Shown here piece by piece: positions 16,951 to 25,268 of a stretch of 64,000 nucleotides of DNA. The position numbers and the translations under genes were made by a program. Positions within the stretch are counted from its first letter, which is position 1; every line of letters starts with the position of its first letter. The stretch comes from Intrasporangium calvum (lineage in GTDB: Bacteria; Actinomycetota; Actinomycetes; Actinomycetales; Dermatophilaceae). The notes beneath the pieces were generated by a model, which saw only the letters and a list, made by a program, of their open reading frames with translations, was not told the DNA's origin and ran no database searches. The DNA lies in the NCBI RefSeq assembly GCF_028446585.1, contig NZ_JAPFQL010000001.1, positions 1-64,000 on the forward strand, given 5' to 3'.

Positions 16951-17867
16951 CGGTCCTGCCCGACCTTCTCGCGACCGTTGCCGGCGAGCTCGTCCCCGTA
17001 GTGGCGCAGCATGAGCTCCTCGAGGGTGGGCGGCTGGCTGACCAGGCTGCCGAGGCCGAGGGTGCTGAGATGCCGGACCGCCTCGTCGAGGTGGTCACTG
17101 TCGACCGAGAAGCGGACGCGGTGGCCGGAGATGGTCACGTCGTGGACGCCGGTCAGGCGGTCGAGCCCGAGCGGCACCTCCCGGGTGTCCGCCTCGATCG
17201 TCGTCCTCGTCAGGTGCCTGAGGTCGAGCAGCGTGGCGGTCTCGACGACCTTGCCGAGGCGGATGATGCTGACGCGGTCGCACAGCTTCTCGACCTGGCT
17301 GAGGATGTGGCTGGAGAGCAGGACCGTCTTGCCGTCGTCGCGCAGCTGCCTGATGACGTCCTGGAAGACGACCTCCATGAGCGGGTCGAGGCCTGCGGTG
17401 GGCTCGTCGAGGAGGTAGAGCTCCACGTCGGAGGCGAGGGCCGCGATGAGGGCGACCTTCTGGCGGTTGCCCTTGGAGTACGTGCGGCCCTTCTTCGTCG
17501 GGTCGAGGTCGAACCGCTCGATGAGCTCGTCCCGGCGGGTCCGGTCGAGGCCGCCGCGCAGGGACCCGAAGACGTCGATTGCCTCGCCACCAGTCAGGTT
17601 GGGCCAGAGGTTGACGTCGCCGGGGACGTAGGCGAGTCGGCGGTGCAGGGCGACGGCGTCGCGCCACGGGTCACCGTCGAGGAGGCGAACGGTTCCCCGG
17701 TCCGCGCGGAGCAGGCCGAGGAGGGTGCGGATCGTCGTCGTCTTGCCGGCACCGTTGGGCCCGAGGTACCCATGGACCTCGCCCGTGGCGACCTCGAGGT
17801 CGAGGCCGTCGAGGGCGATGGTGGAACCGAAGGACTTGTGGACACCAGAAACCAGGATCGAAGCCAT
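16947..17867 (-). CDS. ABC exporter ATP-binding protein
   Basis: 306-residue ATPase partner of the downstream permease. Walker [10 protein letters not shown] (about 35-43), Q-loop near YVPGDVNLW, a degenerate signature [11 protein letters not shown] (SKGNR for LSGGQ, usual in this drug-export family), Walker [14 protein letters not shown] and switch histidine in LLSSHIL. The C-terminal 90 residues are the DUF4162-like accessory domain. ATG 17867 is 7 nt after a TAGCGT -10 box, so the message is probably leaderless. The dyad at 17886-17905 overlaps its -35 region. Confidence 0.93.
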   Translation of the reverse strand: MASILVSGVHKSFGSTIALDGLDLEVATGEVHGYLGPNGAGKTTTIRTLLGLLRADRGTVRLLDGDPWRDAVALHRRLAYVPGDVNLWPNLTGGEAIDVFGSLRGGLDRTRRDELIERFDLDPTKKGRTYSKGNRQKVALIAALASDVELYLLDEPTAGLDPLMEVVFQDVIRQLRDDGKTVLLSSHILSQVEKLCDRVSIIRLGKVVETATLLDLRHLTRTTIEADTREVPLGLDRLTGVHDVTISGHRVRFSVDSDHLDEAVRHLSTLGLGSLVSQPPTLEELMLRHYGDELAGNGREKVGQDR

Positions 17868-17874
17868 ACTGTTG

Positions 17875-17905
17875 ACGCTACACTCCCTTCACAAAACCGT
17901 GAAGG
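17875..17905 (-). promoter_or_regulatory. ABC exporter promoter (-10 TAGCGT) with dyad operator
   Basis: -10 TAGCGT (17880-17875, minus) precedes ATG 17867 by 7 nt. CCTTCAC (17886-17892) and GTGAAGG (17899-17905) form a perfect 7-bp inverted repeat with 6-nt spacer in the 57-bp divergent gap. This is the likely site of the adjacent MarR-type regulator, controlling both directions. Confidence 0.5.
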
Positions 17906-17924
17906 CAATTTACTGGGAGGCATC

Positions 17925-18431
17925 GTGGTCGGCGAAGCAGAGGGGCCGCAGGACGAGGACCGCCTTGAGCTGCTGCGCTTCGTGGAGCGGTTCGCGCTCG
18001 TCCTGACGGAGTCCGGGTTGCCCAGGATGCCCGCGCGGGTGTTCGCCTTTGTCCTGGCGGACGACGCAGACCGATACACCGCGGCGGAGCTGTCCGACGG
18101 CGTCGGGGTCAGCCCGGCGGCCATCTCGGGCGCCGTGAAGTACCTGACCCGGGTCGGCCTGCTGGCCAGGGAACGCGAGCCGGGCGCGCGGTGCGATGTC
18201 TACCGAATCTTCGACGAAGACGTCTGGGGAACGATCTTTCGCCAACGCGTGCCATTGCTCGAGCGTTACGAGCACGCCGCAGCGGAGGGTGCGCAGATCC
18301 TGCCGCGGGATTCCGCGGGCGCCCGACGGATGCGCGAGACGCAGGAGTTCTATCGCTTCTTGCGTCTCGAGGAGGAGAAGGTCATGGACCGCTGGTCGGC
18401 GCACCGCACCGACGTCTTCGGAGCATCGTAG
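17925..18431 (+). CDS. MarR/GbsR-type winged-helix regulator
   Basis: 168-residue DNA-binding protein of the GbsR-like MarR group. The helix-turn-helix is near residues 40-85: MPARVFAFVLADDADRYTA, ELSDGVGVSPAAISGAVKYL, then the wing VGLLAREREPGARCDVYRI. The C-terminal helices (MRETQEFYRFLRLEEEKVM) would form the dimer. GTG 17925 is preceded by GGGAGG (17915-17920), 4 nt away. Divergent from the ABC exporter with an obvious dyad between them, the standard arrangement of a local repressor. The inducer is unknown. Confidence 0.88.
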   Translation: MVGEAEGPQDEDRLELLRFVERFALVLTESGLPRMPARVFAFVLADDADRYTAAELSDGVGVSPAAISGAVKYLTRVGLLAREREPGARCDVYRIFDEDVWGTIFRQRVPLLERYEHAAAEGAQILPRDSAGARRMRETQEFYRFLRLEEEKVMDRWSAHRTDVFGAS

Positions 18432-18433
18432 AA

Positions 18434-18452
18434 CGCCGATAATCGACATTAT
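18434..18452 (+). repeat. Left 19-bp inverted repeat bracketing rlmC-DUF2332
   Basis: CGCCGATAATCGACATTAT matches the reverse complement of 20811-20829 at 18 of 19 positions. It contains the internal palindrome ATAAT-CGAC-ATTAT (18439-18452), strikingly AT-rich for this genome. It starts 2 bp after the MarR-type stop. Confidence 0.55.
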
Positions 18453-18501
18453 GTCATTTTACGTTCAGGAGCGCTCCCCCCAGCCCGTAGCCTTGCCCTC
18501 G

Positions 18502-19671
18502 ATGGAGTGCCACTACTTTGACGAGTCCCGGTGCCGCTCGTGCACGTTGATGGGGATGCCGTATGCCGCTCAGCTGGCTGCCAAGCAGGAGCGGTGCCGA
18601 GCCGCGTTGGCTGGGTCCGCGACGGCTGTCTCGTGGCTCGAGCCCTTTGCCGGCCCTGAGTCGGCGTTCCGCAACAAGGCCAAGCTCGTCGCGGCAGGTC
18701 GGCCCGGCTCCGTCACCCTCGGGATCCTCGACGGCGACAGCCGCGGCGTGGACCTGCGCGGCTGTGGCCTCTACGAGCCGGGCCTGCAGGCGTTGATCCC
18801 GCGGGTCGCTGACCTCGTCGACGAGCTGGGCCTCGAGCCCTATGACGTCCCGGCCCGGCGCGGTGAGCTCAAGCACGTGCTGCTGACCCGCTCCCCCACT
18901 GGCGAGGTCATGCTCCGGTTCGTGCTGCGGTCGCAGCGCCACGTGGCTCTGCTCCGGTCCCGCCTGCGACACATCCAGGACCGCCTGCCTGAGGTGACCG
19001 TCGTGTCGGTGAACCTTCAACCAGTTCACCAGGCGATCGTCGAGGGTCCGACCGAGATCGTCCTGTCACGGTCTGACGCCCTGTCCGTGCCGGTGAACGA
19101 CATCACGCTGCACCTGCGGCCCAACAGCTTCTTCCAGACCAACACCGAGGTGGCGGCCGCCCTCTACCGTCAGGCCGAGGAGTGGATCAGTCGTACGGAG
19201 CCAGCCGAGGTGCTGGACCTCTATTGCGGCGTGGGCGGATTCGCGCTGCACGCTGCGCGGTCCGGGCACCCCGGGAGCCGTCGGGTCCTGGGTGTCGAGG
19301 TCTCTGCGGACGCGGTGGAGAGCGCCCGGCGCAGTGCTGCGGAGCTCCGCGAACGTCAGCCAGATCTGGGCCCGATCAGCTTCGTGGCCGGCGACGCGAC
19401 CGGCGCGGCCATCTCCGGGAGCCTCGGCGCCACGACGCGCGGCCTCGTCGTCGTCAACCCGCCCCGGCGCGGAATCGGACCTGACCTGGCGCGCCGCCTC
19501 GAGGGCTCGCAGGTGAGCCACCTCATCTACTCGAGCTGCAACGTCGACAGCCTGGCCCGTGACCTCGCAGCCCTGCCGTCCTTCACCGCGCGCGAGGCCC
19601 GACTGTTCGACATGTTCCCCCAGACGAGCCACCACGAGGTCGCCGTCCTGCTGGAACGCACGGCCGGCTGA
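18502..19671 (+). CDS. rlmC: 23S rRNA (uracil-C5)-methyltransferase, RlmC/RumB type
   Basis: SAM-dependent enzyme forming m5U in 23S rRNA (U747 in E. coli). 389 residues. The N-terminal [4Fe-4S] cysteines are C3, C11, C14 (CRSCTLMGMPY) and the cysteine of KQERC; the SAM site is LDLYCGVGGFALHAA; the catalytic Cys is in YSSCNVDSL and the base is Glu in TSHHEVAVLL. ATG 18502 gives the usual RlmC N terminus; ATG 18451 would overlap the AT-rich dyad. A TAGCCT -10 box 8 nt upstream is possible. The next gene starts directly at its stop codon. Confidence 0.92.
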   Translation: MECHYFDESRCRSCTLMGMPYAAQLAAKQERCRAALAGSATAVSWLEPFAGPESAFRNKAKLVAAGRPGSVTLGILDGDSRGVDLRGCGLYEPGLQALIPRVADLVDELGLEPYDVPARRGELKHVLLTRSPTGEVMLRFVLRSQRHVALLRSRLRHIQDRLPEVTVVSVNLQPVHQAIVEGPTEIVLSRSDALSVPVNDITLHLRPNSFFQTNTEVAAALYRQAEEWISRTEPAEVLDLYCGVGGFALHAARSGHPGSRRVLGVEVSADAVESARRSAAELRERQPDLGPISFVAGDATGAAISGSLGATTRGLVVVNPPRRGIGPDLARRLEGSQVSHLIYSSCNVDSLARDLAALPSFTAREARLFDMFPQTSHHEVAVLLERTAG

Positions 19672-20805
19672 GTGGTGCACGTGGACGACCGACTCGCGAC
19701 CATCCTGCGGCGGTTCAGGGACTTCGCCGAGGAGTTCGCGCACCTGCCGCTCTACGGTGCGTTGGCACGCCGACTGGCCCAGGACCGCGAGGCGGCCGCA
19801 CTCCTCCTCGAGGCCCAGCCGGGTCAGGACCGGCCGGTCCTCTGGTTCGCCGCCGTGCACGACCTCGTGCTGCGGCGACCCGACCTGCCGGCCGCGCGGT
19901 GGTATGCCAGCGTGGTCGAGCGGGACAGCGTGCCGGTGGGCGATCCCTGGCCTGACGTCCGCGCCACCGCGCTGGCCCACCGGGAGGAGCTGGCCGGGCT
20001 CATCGCCACCCGTCTGACCCAGACCAACGAGGTCAACCGCAGCGTCTACCTGGCCGCCGGCTTGGTCGCGGCAACCCATGATCAGCACCCCGGCACGGAC
20101 AACGCGATCACCCTCGTGGAGCTCGGGGCCAGCGCCGGCCTGCTCCTCGGCGTGGACCGCTACGCCATCGCAGTCGATCGCCAAGGCGTGCAGGCGGTTG
20201 CCGGCGACCCGCTCTCCCCGGTGCGCTGCGAGGGCACCGACCGGTCGCTCGTGGCCGTGCGTCTCGACGAGCTGCCACGGATCGCCGGCCGGGCGGGTGT
20301 GGACCGCAACCCCATCCGCCTCGATGACGACGCTGGCCTCCGCTGGCTGACGGCCTGTCTCTGGCCGGACGTGCCGGGACGGGTTGAGCGGTTCCGCGCC
20401 GCCGTCGAGCTGATGCGACGGGAGCCTCCCCCGGTCGTGCAGGGTGACTTTGTCGATGGGCTCGAGAAGGCGGTGGCGGCTGCTCTGGGCCCGGCGGCGT
20501 CGACTTCTCACCTCGTCGTCTTCAGCTCGTGGGCCCTGACGTATGCGGACCGGGCTCGCAGGTCCGAGCTGGCCGACCGACTCGACGCGCTCGCCCGTGA
20601 GGTGCCGGCCCTGTCCTGGCTGACCGCAGAGCCACCGGGGGCCATCCCCGGCATTCCAGTGCCTCGCGGGGTGCGCGAGGACGCCGGTGGGACTGTGCTC
20701 GGGCTGCGTCAATGGCGCGACGGCGTGGAGCAGGAAGGTCTTGCGCTCGGCACCTGCCACCCGCACGGCGAGTGGATCGACCTCGACGAGATGCCTTCCG
20801 GCTGA
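19672..20805 (+). CDS. DUF2332 family protein
   Basis: 377-residue actinobacterial protein of DUF2332, function unknown. Visible features: N-terminal helical segment with FRDFAEEFAHLPLYGAL, then LVELGASAGLLLGVDRY, which resembles the glycine-rich SAM-binding loop of Rossmann methyltransferases, DRNPIRLDDDAGLRWL, and VVFSSWALTYADRA. A methyltransferase-like fold is my inference from these. GTG 19672 follows the rlmC stop with no gap, so the two are co-transcribed. The pair is bracketed by the 19-bp inverted repeats. Confidence 0.8.
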   Translation: MVHVDDRLATILRRFRDFAEEFAHLPLYGALARRLAQDREAAALLLEAQPGQDRPVLWFAAVHDLVLRRPDLPAARWYASVVERDSVPVGDPWPDVRATALAHREELAGLIATRLTQTNEVNRSVYLAAGLVAATHDQHPGTDNAITLVELGASAGLLLGVDRYAIAVDRQGVQAVAGDPLSPVRCEGTDRSLVAVRLDELPRIAGRAGVDRNPIRLDDDAGLRWLTACLWPDVPGRVERFRAAVELMRREPPPVVQGDFVDGLEKAVAAALGPAASTSHLVVFSSWALTYADRARRSELADRLDALAREVPALSWLTAEPPGAIPGIPVPRGVREDAGGTVLGLRQWRDGVEQEGLALGTCHPHGEWIDLDEMPSG

Positions 20806-20810
20806 ACATC

Positions 20811-20829
20811 ATAATGTCGATTACCGGCG
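20811..20829 (-). repeat. Right 19-bp inverted repeat bracketing rlmC-DUF2332
   Basis: ATAATGTCGATTACCGGCG, inverse partner of 18434-18452 with one mismatch. It starts 5 bp after the DUF2332 stop, in a convergent gap, so it is unlikely to be a promoter element. Confidence 0.55.
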
Positions 20830-20833
20830 AATC

Positions 20834-20850
20834 CCATTGGGAGACAATGG
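20834..20850. terminator. Short hairpin between convergent DUF2332 and amylosucrase-like genes
   Basis: CCATTG-GGAGA-CAATGG: 6-bp perfect stem, 5-nt loop. It is weak, but it is the only dyad in the convergent gap besides the 19-bp repeat. Confidence 0.35.
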
Positions 20851-20863
20851 AATTCATGCAAGC

Positions 20864-22801
20864 CTATCCGGTGCGACCAACGACCCACCAGGCGGCGTAG
20901 GGGCTGAGCATGGCGGTGCCACCCTCTCCCCCGACGACCCGGTGCCCGCTGAGGGCATTGACCGGATCAACGATGCCGGCCGTCCGGAACACCTCCATCG
21001 ACACGGGGCGCCACGTGTCGGTGACGTTGTAGACGCAGACCATCGCGCCGCTGGGGTGACTGCGTTCGACAACGAGCACGCCGTCGTCCGTGTCCTGAAC
21101 CACCTGCGTGACAGCTGCAGCATGGAGCTGCGGGAGCGAGGCCCTGGTCCGGGCCAGGTGGGCGATGCCCTGGAAGACCTTGCCCACCGTGCTGGAGAGC
21201 TCGGTCCGGTGCTCGGCCAGCCTCCAGTCCAGGCGAGGGCGGTGCGCCCAGCGGTTGTCGGCCTCGTGGCCGGACTCGTCCCGCCATCGGGGATCGTTCG
21301 GTTGGCCGAGCTCGTCCCCGCTCCAGATCACGGGGATGCCGCCCCAGCCCGCGATGATGGCGTGCGCGAGAAAGAGTCGCGCGAGGGATCGGTTCACTGC
21401 CTCGGCAGTCGGCGCGGTGCTGAGTCCCACGAGAGCTGCTGCCGTCCCGCTGATGCGCTTGTCTCCCGTGGCCGGGTTGTACTGGAAGACGAGTCCATCG
21501 GCCCACGATCCCGGATGGTCGCCGGCGTACCACTCCGAGAGGAACCGTCGGTGGGACGGCCCGTCCAGTCCTACGGCGCGGGCGTCGCCGTCGTCGATGG
21601 CCCAGCCGATGTCGTCGTGGCACCGCACGTAGCAGATCCAGGTGCTCGTCGGCGGCGTCGGCGGGAGGCCGGCGAGAGCCTGCCGGGCGAGGACGACGTT
21701 CCCCGCAGCCAGCATGGACCACACCTGCACCATGAGGCTGTTGTGGTAGGCGAGGTCACTGACCTTGCCGGCGTGGGTCCCTGTCCCGAGGTACTGGACC
21801 AGGTCCCTCGGACCGACGATGGCCTCGGCCTTGAACGCGAGTGCGGGGCAGGCGATGCGTGCGACGGAGCGCAGCGCCTGCGTGAGCGCGTGCACCTCCG
21901 GTTCGTTCTGGCACGACGTGCCCAGACGCTTCCAGGTGAAGGCGATGGCATCGAGCCGCAGGACCTCGACGCCGAGGTTCGCGAGGTGCACGACGATCTC
22001 GGCGTACTCGCACAGCACGTCCGGGTTGGACCAGTTGACGTCCCACTGCCACTCGTTGAAGGTGGTCCACACCCAGCCGCCCAGCTCGTCGTCCCAGGTG
22101 AAGTTGCCGGGAGCGAAATCCGGGAAGACCTCGGGGAGCGAGCGCTCGAAGGCGTCCGGCTCCGCACGATCGGGGAAGACGTGGAAGTACTGGCGGTAGC
22201 GCTCCTCGCCGGCTCGGGCCCGCTGCGCCCACTCATGCTCCCTGGCGACGTGGTTCAGCACCAGGTCGCAGACCAGCGAGATGCCGCGCGAGCGCAGGGA
22301 CTTCGTCACGGCCCGCAGGTCGTCGTTGGTCCCCAGGTCGGCGCGGACGGTCCGGTAGTCGGCGACCGCATAGCCGCCGTCGTTGTCGCCGGGCCGCGGC
22401 TGCAGGAGCGGCATGAGGTGCAGGTAGGTGACGCCGAGCTCCCCCAGGTAGTCGAGCCGCTCCGGAAGGTCGGTGAGTCGTCCCGCGAACCGGTCGGTGT
22501 AGCAGGCGTAGCCGAACATGCCGGGCTGCTGAAGCCAGTCGGGACGCAGCAGCCGCCGCTCGTCGAGCACCCGCAGGTCCTCGTCGCGGTCGCGATGACC
22601 CTGGACGGCCACGGCGGTGAGTCGGTCGGCGAGAGCGTCGATGTCGGCGGACGGATACAGCTGCCGCAGTGCGGACTCCAGATCGGGAGCCCACCGCTCG
22701 AGACGCAGTTCCAGGGTCCTGCGCTCCGTCGGGTCGAGGCCGTCGAGCACCCTCCGGGTGTCCGGGCCTGCTCCAGCACGAGCCGCGCTTGGGGTCGACA
22801 T
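20864..22801 (-). CDS. Amylosucrase-like glycoside hydrolase family 13 enzyme
   Basis: 645 residues, the normal amylosucrase length, predicted to use sucrose to elongate alpha-1,4-glucan or to hydrolyse it. The GH13 barrel is complete: GVTYLHLMPLLQPRPGDNDG near 130, DLVLNHVAREHEWA, nucleophile Asp in RLDAIAFTWKR, acid Glu in FKAEAIVGP and the transition-state Asp in RCHDDIGW. PGMFGYACYTDRF and the C-terminal beta domain fit the GH13_4 group. ATG 22801 chosen; the upstream codons are not family-like. No signal peptide, so cytoplasmic. Specificity against sucrose hydrolase or trehalose synthase is not settled from sequence alone. Confidence 0.85.
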   Translation of the reverse strand: MSTPSAARAGAGPDTRRVLDGLDPTERRTLELRLERWAPDLESALRQLYPSADIDALADRLTAVAVQGHRDRDEDLRVLDERRLLRPDWLQQPGMFGYACYTDRFAGRLTDLPERLDYLGELGVTYLHLMPLLQPRPGDNDGGYAVADYRTVRADLGTNDDLRAVTKSLRSRGISLVCDLVLNHVAREHEWAQRARAGEERYRQYFHVFPDRAEPDAFERSLPEVFPDFAPGNFTWDDELGGWVWTTFNEWQWDVNWSNPDVLCEYAEIVVHLANLGVEVLRLDAIAFTWKRLGTSCQNEPEVHALTQALRSVARIACPALAFKAEAIVGPRDLVQYLGTGTHAGKVSDLAYHNSLMVQVWSMLAAGNVVLARQALAGLPPTPPTSTWICYVRCHDDIGWAIDDGDARAVGLDGPSHRRFLSEWYAGDHPGSWADGLVFQYNPATGDKRISGTAAALVGLSTAPTAEAVNRSLARLFLAHAIIAGWGGIPVIWSGDELGQPNDPRWRDESGHEADNRWAHRPRLDWRLAEHRTELSSTVGKVFQGIAHLARTRASLPQLHAAAVTQVVQDTDDGVLVVERSHPSGAMVCVYNVTDTWRPVSMEVFRTAGIVDPVNALSGHRVVGGEGGTAMLSPYAAWWVVGRTG

Positions 22802-22848
22802 GGACGCATTCAAGCGCAGGTCGGCTGCCTCGTCACGCGACCGCGCCG

Positions 22849-24033
22849 TCACCTGCTGCGGCGCCCGAGTCCTTCGGCATAGTTGTCCAGAGCGTCGAGC
22901 ACTTCGGGTGACCGGTAGACGCGATTGCGTTTCCAACCGGTCGACTCGACGAGCACACCCGCCTCGCCGAGCCGCGTCAGGGCTGCCTGCGCCGTCGGCG
23001 CGGAGACGTCCAGGGCCGTGGTGACGAGCCTGGCCGTCACGACCGGTTGATGCAGCAGCAGGTCGGCGATGCGCCACACGACGGAGTCAGCTCGCGCCTC
23101 AATCCGTCGGTCCCAGCCTCCCCTGACCTCGCGGAGCCGGCCGACGAGCGACTCCCCCACCGCGACGCCGGCGCGAGCGGCATCGGCGACGCACCGGAGG
23201 ATCGGGGCGGCGTCACCACCGCGGTAGGCCGTCAGCGCCGCGAAGTAGCGCGGCTTGGCGGCAAGGAGGCCGGCCGAGATCGGGACGGTGACGCGGTGGA
23301 TCACTCCGGTGTTCACCAACGACGCGTGGAGCAGGGCCCGGCCGGTCCTGCCGTTGCCGTCGGCGAACGGGTGGATCGTCTCGAACTGCGCGTGGCCGAG
23401 GGCCGCCTGGGCCAGCGGGGGTACGTCGTCTCGTCGCAGGAAGGCGACGAGGTCGGCCATCAGCGCCGGGACCGCATCAGCGAGGGGCGGGACGAAGTCC
23501 GCGTCGCCGGGGTGGAGCCCGTTCCCCCCGACCCACACCTGCTCCTCCCGCCACTGACCGGGCCGGACGCGACTCTGGCCGGTCAGCAGCGCCCGGTGCA
23601 TCTCCAGGATCGAGGCCTCGTCGAGGTCTCCGGCGAGCTCCATGGCGGCCTGCATGGTCCGCACGTTGCCCAGGATGGTGACGGCGTTGGTCCGGTCGCC
23701 GGCCCCGATGGCAGCCTCGGCCAGGGCCCGCGCCGACGACGTGAGGTTCTCGATGTGGGAGCTGGCGGCGCTCTCCGAACGGAGCAGGATGGCCGCGAAC
23801 GGGGCGACCTCCCCCACTCCCCCCGCGTCGAACGCCGTGAGGAGGCGGGTCGCCTCGTCCAGGTCAGCCGCGAGGTCGCCGGGCAGCCGCAGCTCCACGG
23901 CGCTGATGGACGGCACGAGGGCCGCGCGGTACGACTCCGGCATGCTTCTGCGAGCGCGACGCGATGTCGCGGCCAGCCCGTCAGGCTGGGGCGTCCAAGG
24001 GAGGTTGACGGCGCCGATCGCGGGCCAGTGCAT
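22849..24033 (-). CDS. fic: Fic/DOC family AMPylase-like protein with C-terminal winged helix
   Basis: 394-residue Fic protein expected to transfer AMP or a related nucleotide to a protein. The active-site loop HPFADGNGRTGR (near residue 215-226) has the catalytic His and all anchor residues. SSHIEN near residue 92 matches the inhibitory (S/T)xxxE(G/N) motif, so it is a class II, self-restrained Fic. The last 60-70 residues (ARLVTTALDVSAPTAQAALT, GVLVESTGWKRNRVYR) are a winged helix. ATG 24033 follows a TAGGCT -10 box by 7 nt. The dyad over the promoter suggests autoregulation through the winged helix. Confidence 0.9.
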   Translation of the reverse strand: MHWPAIGAVNLPWTPQPDGLAATSRRARRSMPESYRAALVPSISAVELRLPGDLAADLDEATRLLTAFDAGGVGEVAPFAAILLRSESAASSHIENLTSSARALAEAAIGAGDRTNAVTILGNVRTMQAAMELAGDLDEASILEMHRALLTGQSRVRPGQWREEQVWVGGNGLHPGDADFVPPLADAVPALMADLVAFLRRDDVPPLAQAALGHAQFETIHPFADGNGRTGRALLHASLVNTGVIHRVTVPISAGLLAAKPRYFAALTAYRGGDAAPILRCVADAARAGVAVGESLVGRLREVRGGWDRRIEARADSVVWRIADLLLHQPVVTARLVTTALDVSAPTAQAALTRLGEAGVLVESTGWKRNRVYRSPEVLDALDNYAEGLGRRSR

Positions 24034-24040
24034 ACCTTGC

Positions 24041-24046
24041 AGCCTA
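24041..24046 (-). promoter_or_regulatory. -10 box TAGGCT of fic (leaderless)
   Basis: Minus-strand TAGGCT ends 7 nt before ATG 24033. Confidence 0.5.
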
Positions 24047-24047
24047 T

Positions 24048-24081
24048 CTTGATTAAGGAAGGATCACGATCCTTAACTAAG
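24048..24081. promoter_or_regulatory. Nested AT-rich dyad at the fic promoter (putative operator)
   Basis: Outer arms CTTGATTAAGG (24048-24058) and CCTTAACTAAG (24071-24081) match at 9 of 11 positions; the core AAGGATC-AC-GATCCTT (24059-24074) is a perfect palindrome. It occupies the fic -35 region and the last codon of the upstream YciO-type gene. An RNA hairpin ending the upstream gene is an alternative role. Confidence 0.55.
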
Positions 24082-24700
24082 ACTCAAAGTCGGTCGGATC
24101 TCCAGCGCCGACGCGGACCACCTCGGCGTAGCCCTCGGAGAAGTCCACGACCGTGGTCGGCTCCGTGCCGCACTCACCCGAGTCGATGACGGCGTCGACG
24201 ACGTGGTCCAGGCGCTCCTTCACAGCCCACCCATCAGTCATCGGCTCCTCGTCCCCGGGCATCAACAGGGTGCTGGACAGGATCGGCTCGCCGAGTGCCT
24301 GGAGCAGCGAGCGCACGACCGGGTGGTCCGGGATCCGGACCCCCACCGTCCGCTTCTTGGGGTGCACCAGTCGGCGGGGGACGTCCTTGGTCGCAGGAAC
24401 GATGAAGGTGTAAGGGCCGGGCGTGTGGGACTTGACGGCGCGGAAGACGGCGTTGTCGAGCTGCGCGAACTGGCCGAGCTGCGCGAAGTCGGCGCAGACG
24501 AGGGTGAAGTGGTGCCGGTCATCGAGTCCTCGGATGCGCAGGATTCGGCTCCTGCCGTCCGGATTGTCGAGCGAGCACCCGAGAGCGAACCCGGAGTCGG
24601 TGGGATAGGCGATGAGGCCCCCGTCCAGCAGAATCTGGACGGCCTGCGCGATGCGTCGCGGCTGCGGATCGACCGGGTGCACGTCGAAGTACTTGGCCAT
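24077..24700 (-). CDS. Sua5/YciO/YrdC family protein (YciO type)
   Basis: 207-residue protein of the threonylcarbamoyl-AMP synthase fold, closest in pattern to YciO: N terminus YFDVHPVDPQPRR, then GGLIAYPTDSGFALGC, KSHTPGPYTFIVPATKDVPR, RTVGVRIPDHPV and SSTLLMPGD. YciO proteins bind nucleotides and RNA, but their part in t6A synthesis is uncertain, so I do not call it TsaC. ATG 24700 chosen; 13 upstream codons are not conserved. Its stop codon lies inside the fic operator dyad. Confidence 0.85.
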   Translation of the reverse strand: MAKYFDVHPVDPQPRRIAQAVQILLDGGLIAYPTDSGFALGCSLDNPDGRSRILRIRGLDDRHHFTLVCADFAQLGQFAQLDNAVFRAVKSHTPGPYTFIVPATKDVPRRLVHPKKRTVGVRIPDHPVVRSLLQALGEPILSSTLLMPGDEEPMTDGWAVKERLDHVVDAVIDSGECGTEPTTVVDFSEGYAEVVRVGAGDPTDFES

Positions 24701-24766
24701 GGTGCCCAGCCTCCCACGCCCGACCACGCTGGATCGCACCGGAGCGGAGAGGCTCGGCTCACGCGG

Positions 24767-25153
24767 TCACAGGGCCAGCCTCGCCGCCGGAACCCACAGC
24801 GTGCAGGGCTGGGTCGAGCCGGGGCGCACCTTCGTGCACGGCGGCAGGCCGTCCGGGGCCACCAGCGCCCCCGAGTGCTGGTCGACGGACCAGAGCTCCG
24901 GGCTCGGCTCCCAGACCTCGCTGACGACCTCGCAGTCGCAGCCGCAGCCCTGGTTGGTGAGGCGCTGCGTCAGGGTGACGGCTCGCCGGGCGCGCACGAG
25001 TCGGTAGTGCTCGACCCAGCCGAAACCGTCGCTGCAGCCGCCCTCCTCCACCATCCGGTGCACGAAGCACCCCAGGCACTCGCCCGGAAGGGGCAGGACT
25101 CCGGTCGCGGGGTCGATCGCGCGGCCGGTGAAGATGTGGATCACGTTGGACAT
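24767..25153 (-). CDS. Small Cys-rich protein, DUF2695-like
   Basis: 128 residues, function unknown. ECLGCFVHRMVEEGGCSDGF near residue 25 and NQGCGCDCEVV near residue 68 match the pattern of the actinobacterial DUF2695 group; the paired cysteines could bind metal. ATG 25153 has an excellent AAGGAGG ribosome binding site 5 nt upstream. The other minus-strand frame over the same bases is a shadow. No clear operon partner; the gaps on each side are 66 and 115 bp. Confidence 0.7.
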   Translation of the reverse strand: MSNVIHIFTGRAIDPATGVLPLPGECLGCFVHRMVEEGGCSDGFGWVEHYRLVRARRAVTLTQRLTNQGCGCDCEVVSEVWEPSPELWSVDQHSGALVAPDGLPPCTKVRPGSTQPCTLWVPAARLAL

Positions 25154-25268
25154 GGCCCTCCTTTACGGACCACCCTGCGTCACCCAGGCGCACTGCGTGT
25201 CTTCGTCGCTCCCGGGTGTGGACGAGCCCGTCCCGGCCGGAGGGTTGTGGACGACTTCTCCGGACGCC

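Noticed and set aside
18451-18501. Upstream ATG 18451 as the rlmC start
   Set aside because: It overlaps the AT-rich palindrome and adds residues not seen in RlmC; ATG 18502 starts directly at the conserved N terminus.
18434-20829. Insertion sequence
   Set aside because: The inverted repeats enclose only rlmC and DUF2332; there is no transposase and no clear target-site duplication. Kept as an open finding, not as a mobile element.
22849-24081. Fic as the toxin of a FicT/FicA-type toxin-antitoxin pair
   Set aside because: No small antitoxin frame is adjacent, and the inhibitory motif is within the Fic protein itself.
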